This document shows, piece after piece, positions 58,785 through 64,000 of a stretch of 64,000 nt of DNA. Position 1 is the first letter of the stretch. Every line of letters starts with the position of its first letter. The notes beneath the pieces are model-generated. The model was not told the origin of the DNA and did not search any database. It saw only the letters and a program-made list of their open reading frames with translations. Position numbers and translations under genes: made by a program. The stretch is from CAWCDJ01 sp963836015 (GTDB taxonomy: Bacteria > Acidobacteriota > Terriglobia > Bryobacterales > Bryobacteraceae): contig CAWIIF010000012.1 of assembly GCA_963836015.1 (NCBI GenBank), positions 1-64,000 on the forward strand, in the 5' to 3' direction.

Positions 58785-59660
58785 TTACTTGACACCGTCC
58801 ATGTGCCAGCTCGGGTTCACCCATGCGCCGTTGCGGTACACGAACACTTCCGTGACGCGGCCCGAGTTCGCCGATCGTTTCCCGCCCTGTTCGATCTCGT
58901 AGGCATAGGTCGAGTAGACGATGGCCGTGTATCCGTACGCTTGAATCTCGGTCTTCGGAAACTCGAGGCGCACCAACTTGCCGCCATCCGCGGCGAAGCG
59001 GGCGGAACTCTCCAGCACCGCCTGGCGGTTGCCCCATTCGCCGCCGAAAGCCTCGATGGTCACCAACTCCTCGGGCAGCAGTTTTTCGAGCGCCGCGCGA
59101 TCGCCCGCGAAATAGGCGCGCCACACGGCCTCGCGAGCATCGAGCAGATGCTTCTTCTCGTTGTCGGACAAGGTGCGGAGGGCCTGATACTGCTGCGCGA
59201 CCGATTCGGGGTGAAGGTCGGTGTCGGAGCCGGTTTGAATCCACGCTCCGTTCTGCCGGGTGTAGAAATCCGTGATGCGCAGCGTGCGCTTGCTGGGCCC
59301 TCCGGGCGTCCTGGCCTCGACTTCGGCGACGAACGCGACAAACGCGGCGTCGCCCTGAAAGATCATGTCGAACTCGCGCATATGGTAGCCCGTCATGCCG
59401 TACGGGCTGTTGGGATCGAAGTAGGCGGTGGTGTCCATGTACTCGTCGATGCCGCGGATCATCTTGTGCGAGCCTTCCAGGTAGCCGAGCCAGTTGGCGG
59501 CGTGAGTGGCGCGAAGCTCGGCGCGGTCCTTATGGATAAACGCCTGGAAGATGCGGTCGATATGGGCGCGGATGGCCGCGCGGTCGGCGGCGCGATCGTC
59601 ACCGGCGGCGGCGGTTGCGAAGGACGCTGCCATCAGAAATACGACAAGACGTTTCAACAC
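58785..59660 (-). CDS. secreted NTF2-like (DUF4440/SnoaL-type) protein, two domains
   Basis: 291 aa from GTG 59660, chosen because GGAGGTG lies 5-7 nt before it. KRLVVFLMAASFATAAAG is a signal peptide. Two NTF2-like cone domains in tandem: IRAHIDRIFQAFIHKDRAEL..DFYTRQNGAWIQ and REAVWRAYFAGDRAALEKL..EVFVYRNGAWVNPSWHMD. Binding or catalytic role unknown. Same orientation as the sialidase. Confidence 0.75.
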   Translation of the reverse strand: MLKRLVVFLMAASFATAAAGDDRAADRAAIRAHIDRIFQAFIHKDRAELRATHAANWLGYLEGSHKMIRGIDEYMDTTAYFDPNSPYGMTGYHMREFDMIFQGDAAFVAFVAEVEARTPGGPSKRTLRITDFYTRQNGAWIQTGSDTDLHPESVAQQYQALRTLSDNEKKHLLDAREAVWRAYFAGDRAALEKLLPEELVTIEAFGGEWGNRQAVLESSARFAADGGKLVRLEFPKTEIQAYGYTAIVYSTYAYEIEQGGKRSANSGRVTEVFVYRNGAWVNPSWHMDGVK

Positions 59661-59687
59661 GGGGGCACCTCCATAGTGTAGGGAGAT

Positions 59688-59768
59688 CTCGCAAAAAGGC
59701 AAAAACGGGTACAGGCAACGAATTCGCAACTGCGGCGAAGTTCGATGCCAGTCCCCGTTTTTGGAGGG
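59688..59768. repeat. single diverged copy of the 121-bp-array hairpin
   Basis: Aligns along its ~75-nt hairpin with the array at 19807-20270, including TCGCAACTGC. Outer stem AAAAACGGG/CCCGTTTTT is 9 bp perfect. GGCA/TGCC replaces GGCT/AGCC of the array, and CGGG/CCCG replaces CAGG/CCTG, both compensatory. Lies between the third ADOP gene and the NTF2-like gene. The 45-nt spacer of the array is absent. Confidence 0.8.
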
Positions 59769-59787
59769 CGATCCATCACAGTGGAAT

Positions 59788-62415
59788 TTATTCCTCGCGA
59801 ATTACTTCCGCGGGGCTGGCCGCGGCGGCGCGCCACGCGGGACGCCAGCAGCCGAGCAGGGCCGCGGACGGAAGCAGCAGAAGGGCGAGCCCGTAGCTCA
59901 GCGGGTCGAGCGGGCCGACGCCGTAGAGCAGCGTTGCCAGCCAGCGCGCCGCAACGACGGCACTCACGGCGCCGATCAGGACGCCGGCCGCTGCAAGCGT
60001 CAGGCCTTCCCGCAGCACCATACGCAGAACGTCGGCCGCGGCGGCCCCCAGGGCCATGCGGATGCCCATTTCCGGGCGGCGCCGGGAAACCTGGTAATTC
60101 AGCACTCCGTAGATTCCAGTGGCGGCCAGGAGGAGCGCCAGGGCCCCTAAGATCGCTCCCAGCACGGCGGTGAAGCTCACGGGAGAGATCTCGCGCGCCA
60201 CGTACTCCGTCACCGGCCGCACCTTCGCCATGGCCGCGGTCTTGCTGCGATCGTGCAGCATCCGGCGGATTGCGGGCACCAGGGAGAGCGGCTCGACGCG
60301 GGTGCGTAGTACGAACGTCAGCGGGCTGCGCCGGCTCTGATCGAAAGGCAGGTAGATCTGGCCGCGAACCTCTTTCGTGAGGGAGTGATTGTGCAGGTGT
60401 TCCACTACGCCCACCACCACGCTGGGGATGGCTTCGAAACCGTTACCTGTCAGGTGCTCGGCGACGATGGTCTTCCCGATGGCGGATTGTCCGGGCCAGG
60501 TGGCTCGGGCGAGCGATTCATCGACGATGATCACCTGCCGGCTGCCGGCTCGATCCTGCCAATCGAAGTAACGGCCTTCTATGAGCCGCGCTCCCATGGC
60601 TACGAAATAGCCGGGCGTGACGCAGCGCAGGTCGGAGATTAAGGCGGCGGCCGTATTCTCATCGACGCCCTCGGGGCGGTAGGGAGAGTACCAGTTGGGG
60701 ATGTCGGTGTCGAGTGGAAGGTGGGAGGTCGCACCGACACGCTCGACTCCAGGCAGCGCGGCGAGCTGCCCTTCCCAATCGGCCACAGCGTTGCCGGGTA
60801 GTCCACTGGAAATTTGAAATGCCAGCAGATTGGCCGGCTCGAAACCGGGGCGAACCTGCTCGATCCTGGCGAGCGTGCGGGCGGTCAGCGCGGCGCCGGT
60901 CACCAGCATGAAGGCCATGGCGACCTCGGCCACGACCAGGGCTCCGCCGGCCCGCCGGTGGACGCTGCCGAGCCAGCCGCGGCCTCCGGCGCGCAGGGTC
61001 GTCACGAGATCCAGACGGAAGCTCTCGAAGGCGGGAAGCAACCCGAAGAGCATGGCGGCGGCCAGTGAACAGGCCGCGACGAATCCGAGCACAGGCCAGC
61101 TCAGGCCCGCGTCCTCGATACGCGCGAGCCGCTCGGGGCGGATCGCCAGCAGTCCCTGGAAACCCGCCCAGCCAACCGCGAGGCCCGCCGCTCCGCCCAA
61201 CAGACAGAGCACGCCGCCCTCGACGAACAACTGGCGCAGGATCCGGCCTCGCGAGGCACCCAGGGAGAGGCGAAGGGCGATCTCCCGGCGGCGGTCGCCG
61301 GCGCGAGCCAGGAGCAGGCTGGCGACATTCACGCAGCAGATCAACAGAATGAACGCCGAGCCCGCGAACAGCGCCGCCAGCGCGGGCTGCACATCGCGGA
61401 CGGCGTCCGCCTGCATGCCGGCCAGCGTGAAGCGGAGATCCTCGCCGGCGTATTCGGTGTATGCGCCGGCGATCTCGGTCGCGACGCGGTCGAGGTCGTG
61501 CTGCGCTTCCGACATGGAAACGCCGCGCTTGAGGCGGGCGACCATGCGGATGTAGTACTCCTTGCGTCCGCGGTAGATGTCGTCGCCGAAGGTATCGAAG
61601 ACCTGGACGTCGGGCGGCACGTTCGAATCGGGAGCGAATTGAAGCTGGAAATCCGCGGGCAGGATGCCCACCAGGGTGTTGGCCCGATCCATCGGCAGGC
61701 CCTTGCCGAGCAATCGTTCGTCGGCGGCAAAGCGGCGGCGAAAGATGCCGCCGGTCAGCATGATGGCGGGAGTGCCGTTGTCTTCCTTGCGGAATGTGCG
61801 CCCGTGGGCGGCGTGCACGCCCAGCACATCGAAGAAGTTGGGCGTCACACGGGCGCATTTGACCTGCTCGGGGTCGCCGCCCGTGAAGGTGCGGGTGATG
61901 GTCCAGATGCCCGCGACGCCGGCGAGCGACCGGTTGCGCCGCTCGATCTCGCCGAGGATGGCGCCGGAGACCGGAGCGCGCGCGTTGCCGGCCGTCCGAA
62001 AGTGGGTCCAGATCAGCGCGAGCTGCTCGGGGTGGTCGTAGGGCAAGGGGTGCAGCAGCACGCCATAGAACACGCTGAAGACCGCGGCATTGACGCCGAT
62101 TCCCAGGGCCAGCGTGATCACGGCGATGAGGGTAAACGAAGGCCGGCGCCGCAATCCGCGCAGCGCATAGCGCATGTCCTGGATGAGCGCGTGGATGCCG
62201 GACCCCACCCAACCGTCCCGCACACGCTCCTTCACCTGCTCCAGGCCTTCGAACTCCAGCCGGGCGGCGCGCCGCGCGGCGGCAGGGGGCATGCCGCGCG
62301 CCACCAGCCGGTCGACGATCATCTCAAAGCTTGACCGGAGCTCTTCGTCCAGGTCGTCTTCCAGGCGGCGGCGACGGAAGAGCCATTCCCACAAACAGGC
62401 CAGGCGGCGAAACAT
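59788..62415 (-). CDS. ADOP-type ABC permease (MacB/FtsX domains)
   Basis: 875 aa, intact. The N-terminal cytoplasmic helices DLDEELRSSFEMIVDRLVAR and FEGLEQVKERVRDGW are ADOP-specific. MacB-like first helix (FTLIAVITLALGIGVNAAVF), periplasmic domains, and FtsX modules follow, ending RAAAASPAEVIREE. Follows padR by 8 bp. Exported substrate unknown. Confidence 0.93.
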   Translation of the reverse strand: MFRRLACLWEWLFRRRRLEDDLDEELRSSFEMIVDRLVARGMPPAAARRAARLEFEGLEQVKERVRDGWVGSGIHALIQDMRYALRGLRRRPSFTLIAVITLALGIGVNAAVFSVFYGVLLHPLPYDHPEQLALIWTHFRTAGNARAPVSGAILGEIERRNRSLAGVAGIWTITRTFTGGDPEQVKCARVTPNFFDVLGVHAAHGRTFRKEDNGTPAIMLTGGIFRRRFAADERLLGKGLPMDRANTLVGILPADFQLQFAPDSNVPPDVQVFDTFGDDIYRGRKEYYIRMVARLKRGVSMSEAQHDLDRVATEIAGAYTEYAGEDLRFTLAGMQADAVRDVQPALAALFAGSAFILLICCVNVASLLLARAGDRRREIALRLSLGASRGRILRQLFVEGGVLCLLGGAAGLAVGWAGFQGLLAIRPERLARIEDAGLSWPVLGFVAACSLAAAMLFGLLPAFESFRLDLVTTLRAGGRGWLGSVHRRAGGALVVAEVAMAFMLVTGAALTARTLARIEQVRPGFEPANLLAFQISSGLPGNAVADWEGQLAALPGVERVGATSHLPLDTDIPNWYSPYRPEGVDENTAAALISDLRCVTPGYFVAMGARLIEGRYFDWQDRAGSRQVIIVDESLARATWPGQSAIGKTIVAEHLTGNGFEAIPSVVVGVVEHLHNHSLTKEVRGQIYLPFDQSRRSPLTFVLRTRVEPLSLVPAIRRMLHDRSKTAAMAKVRPVTEYVAREISPVSFTAVLGAILGALALLLAATGIYGVLNYQVSRRRPEMGIRMALGAAAADVLRMVLREGLTLAAAGVLIGAVSAVVAARWLATLLYGVGPLDPLSYGLALLLLPSAALLGCWRPAWRAAAASPAEVIREE

Positions 62416-62423
62416 AAGCCCTC

Positions 62424-62744
62424 CTATCCTTCGGATTCCAGCATCCAGTTCATGGCCGATGTGATCCGGTACCAGTTCCGTTTCTCATCGGCCAGCCGCG
62501 AGCGGCCGGAGCGAGTGAGCGTGTAATAGCGGGCGCGCCGGTTGTTTTCCGAGGGGCCCCACTCGCCGGTCACCCACCCCTGCTGTTCCAGACGGCGGAG
62601 CGCGGGGAAAAGCGACCCGGGCTTTACCACGAATGCTCCGCGCGTAACCTGATCGATCCGGGCAGCGATGCCGACTCCATGCATGGGGGCGAGCTCCAAC
62701 GCCCGCAGTATCAGAAGATCCAGGGTCCCATGCAGGATATCCAT
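62424..62744 (-). CDS. PadR family transcriptional regulator (ADOP-linked)
   Basis: 106 aa. LHGTLDLLILRALELAPMHG, KPGSLFPALRRLEQQGWVTG and NNRRARYYTLTRSGRSRLADE define PadR. Divergent from the peptidase gene; the 109-bp gap holds CTATAGGAATAG- and CTATGGTAG-like elements that could be its operator. Confidence 0.94.
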   Translation of the reverse strand: MDILHGTLDLLILRALELAPMHGVGIAARIDQVTRGAFVVKPGSLFPALRRLEQQGWVTGEWGPSENNRRARYYTLTRSGRSRLADEKRNWYRITSAMNWMLESEG

Positions 62745-62853
62745 AGTTGATTGCCATAATCTACCATAGAAACTCCAGCTATTCCTATAGAACTTCTTTA
62801 GGAGTACGCCGGCGGGTGTATTTTAAAAAGATTCGACTTTGTTTTGGGATGCG

Positions 62854-64000
62854 ATGAAATCTATGCGTCGATTCACGATTGGCAGTTCCTTAATTGCCGT
62901 TCTCTCGCTCACCGTTCTGATCACTTTGAGCGCGGCCGACTCCGCCTCCCGGTCCAAGACCGGGGGGAGCAAGCCAGTAAAGGCAAAGATGACCGAGGCT
63001 CAGGGATTCGGCAATGCGGACTCGATTACCGAGGAGGAGATGAAGATCTACGACTACTTCCTCGCCTCCGATCAGCTGGAGGGACGCAGCGTGCCGTCAC
63101 GCGGCTACGATGTCGCCGCGCTGTACGTGGCCAGCCACCTGGCGGAGTGGGGGCTCAAGCCGGGAGGGAGCGCCGAGGGCACGAACGGTCCGCTGCAGCC
63201 GTACCTGATGCCGTTCGAGCTGGTCACCAGGCGGGCCGTGCCCGAGGAGAGCAAGGCTTCGCTCACCGGACCGGCATTTGGCGGCCGCGGGGGGCGCGGC
63301 GGCGCGGCGGCTGGTCCGCGCACGACGAACTTCGAGTACGGCAAGGATTGGACGGCGGCCGCGGGAGGACGCGGCGGCCCGCCGCTCGAGGCGTTCGATG
63401 TCAGCGGGGGCCTGGCCTTCGCGGGCAACGGCTACGTGATTCACAAAACGAACATCGACCCGTTCCAAGGCTTGGACGTCAAGGGCAAGATCGTGGTGGT
63501 GGCGGGGCTGCCGCCCGCGCTGGCGGCGCAGCAGGCTGCCGGCAGGGGCCGCGGAGGACGCGGCGCGGGCGAGAATCCACTGGGCGAGAATTGCACTGAC
63601 TTCCTGACGCCGGAGGAGGCTGCGGCCAAGAACGGCGCCGTGGCGGTCGTGACCATCGCGAACTTCCAGCAGCTCATGGCGATCGACAATCCCAATGCGG
63701 CCTTCGGGGGCGGCGGCCGCGGCGCAATCAACGGGCCCGCCTACCAGGTGGTGAAATTCCAGCGGCCGGGCGCGTGCCCGAGCGTTCCGGCGATCACCGC
63801 GGGACTGGAGATGACCAACAATCTCTTCCAGGGTGAGAAGGCCAGCGGGGAGAAGATCTTCTATGCCGCGGGCGATAACTCGCACCAGGATTCGTTTGAG
63901 CTGAATGCGAAGAAGAAACTCAGCCTGCAGGTGGCCGTTCACAGCGACCCGGGTCACACGGAAAACGTGGTGGGAATCCTCGAGGGAAGCGATCCGGCGC
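62854..64000 (+). CDS. secreted M28-type peptidase with PA domain, 3' end outside window
   Basis: Start ATG 62854 (alternative 62863). The frame stays open to the window end, so about 382 residues are visible. FTIGSSLIAVLSLTVLITLS is a signal sequence. EEEMKIYDYFLASDQLEGRS and YVASHLAEWGLKPGG match the usual start of M28 aminopeptidases. A PA-type insert follows (FQGLDVKGKIVVVAGLPPAL) and the core begins HTENVVGILEGSDP; the zinc ligands lie past the end. Gly/Arg-rich stretches (GGRGGRGGAAAG, GRGRGGRGAG) interrupt the PA region. Digests peptides outside the cell (family knowledge). Confidence 0.87.
   Translation, partial: MKSMRRFTIGSSLIAVLSLTVLITLSAADSASRSKTGGSKPVKAKMTEAQGFGNADSITEEEMKIYDYFLASDQLEGRSVPSRGYDVAALYVASHLAEWGLKPGGSAEGTNGPLQPYLMPFELVTRRAVPEESKASLTGPAFGGRGGRGGAAAGPRTTNFEYGKDWTAAAGGRGGPPLEAFDVSGGLAFAGNGYVIHKTNIDPFQGLDVKGKIVVVAGLPPALAAQQAAGRGRGGRGAGENPLGENCTDFLTPEEAAAKNGAVAVVTIANFQQLMAIDNPNAAFGGGGRGAINGPAYQVVKFQRPGACPSVPAITAGLEMTNNLFQGEKASGEKIFYAAGDNSHQDSFELNAKKKLSLQVAVHSDPGHTENVVGILEGSDPA

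Overview
The window looks like chromosomal DNA of a GC-rich Acidobacteriota bacterium, most likely Bryobacterales/Solibacter-like (inference from family content; no taxonomic marker is present). The evidence is three PadR regulators each paired with a large MacB/FtsX-type permease of the ADOP type (acidobacterial duplicated orphan permease), many Tat- or Sec-secreted carbohydrate-active and hydrolytic proteins, and a small-protein family opening MASLKQIQANRRNAQKSTGPRSAAGK, which I associate with this group.

Layout. 1-9.9 kb: a divergent carbohydrate locus. A Tat-secreted toroid protein and a DUF1080 protein lie on the minus strand. A DUF5107/TPR protein, a sugar-porter MFS transporter, a GH2 glycosidase and an alpha/beta hydrolase lie on the plus strand with overlapping ends. 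9.8-13.6 kb: an ABC exporter whose permease is fused to an amidohydrolase. 13.6-20.7 kb: an accessory-looking patch of small, mostly secreted or hypothetical genes, duplicated short sequences, a radical SAM protein missing a core segment, and a 121-bp tandem repeat. 20.7-36.7 kb: a minus-strand polycistron running from nuoA through nuoN into small membrane proteins and galT. The complex I set lacks nuoB and nuoI. An orphan thiS-like gene diverges from it. 37-43.2 kb: two PadR-ADOP modules pointing at each other. 43.3-44.1 kb: an anti-sigma kinase/antagonist pair. 44.2-50.1 kb: a four-gene RND efflux operon (tolC, lipoprotein adaptor, RND pump, DUF2892). 50.1-55.8 kb: osmC, then ilvB-ilvN-ilvC-cimA preceded by an attenuator with an Ile/Val-rich leader peptide. 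55.8-59.7 kb: Tat amidase, Tat sialidase-like protein and an NTF2-like protein. 59.8-62.7 kb: third PadR-ADOP module. 62.85 kb to the end: start of a secreted M28-type peptidase.

How they work together. Complex I supplies respiration. The ilv/cimA operon makes branched-chain amino acids, with isoleucine by the citramalate route, and appears to be controlled by attenuation. The first locus probably imports and cleaves plant- or microbe-derived glycans. The efflux and ADOP systems handle export or envelope stress under PadR control.

Quality note. Five genes-worth of reading-frame breaks (two in one gene) are all of the +1/-2 class and sit in short G/C runs. They are more likely sequence errors than true pseudogenes. 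The most novel-looking signals are a hairpin repeat family with compensatory base changes, the ABC permease-amidohydrolase fusion, the split complex I operon, and a palindromic repeat inserted in frame in a transporter gene.
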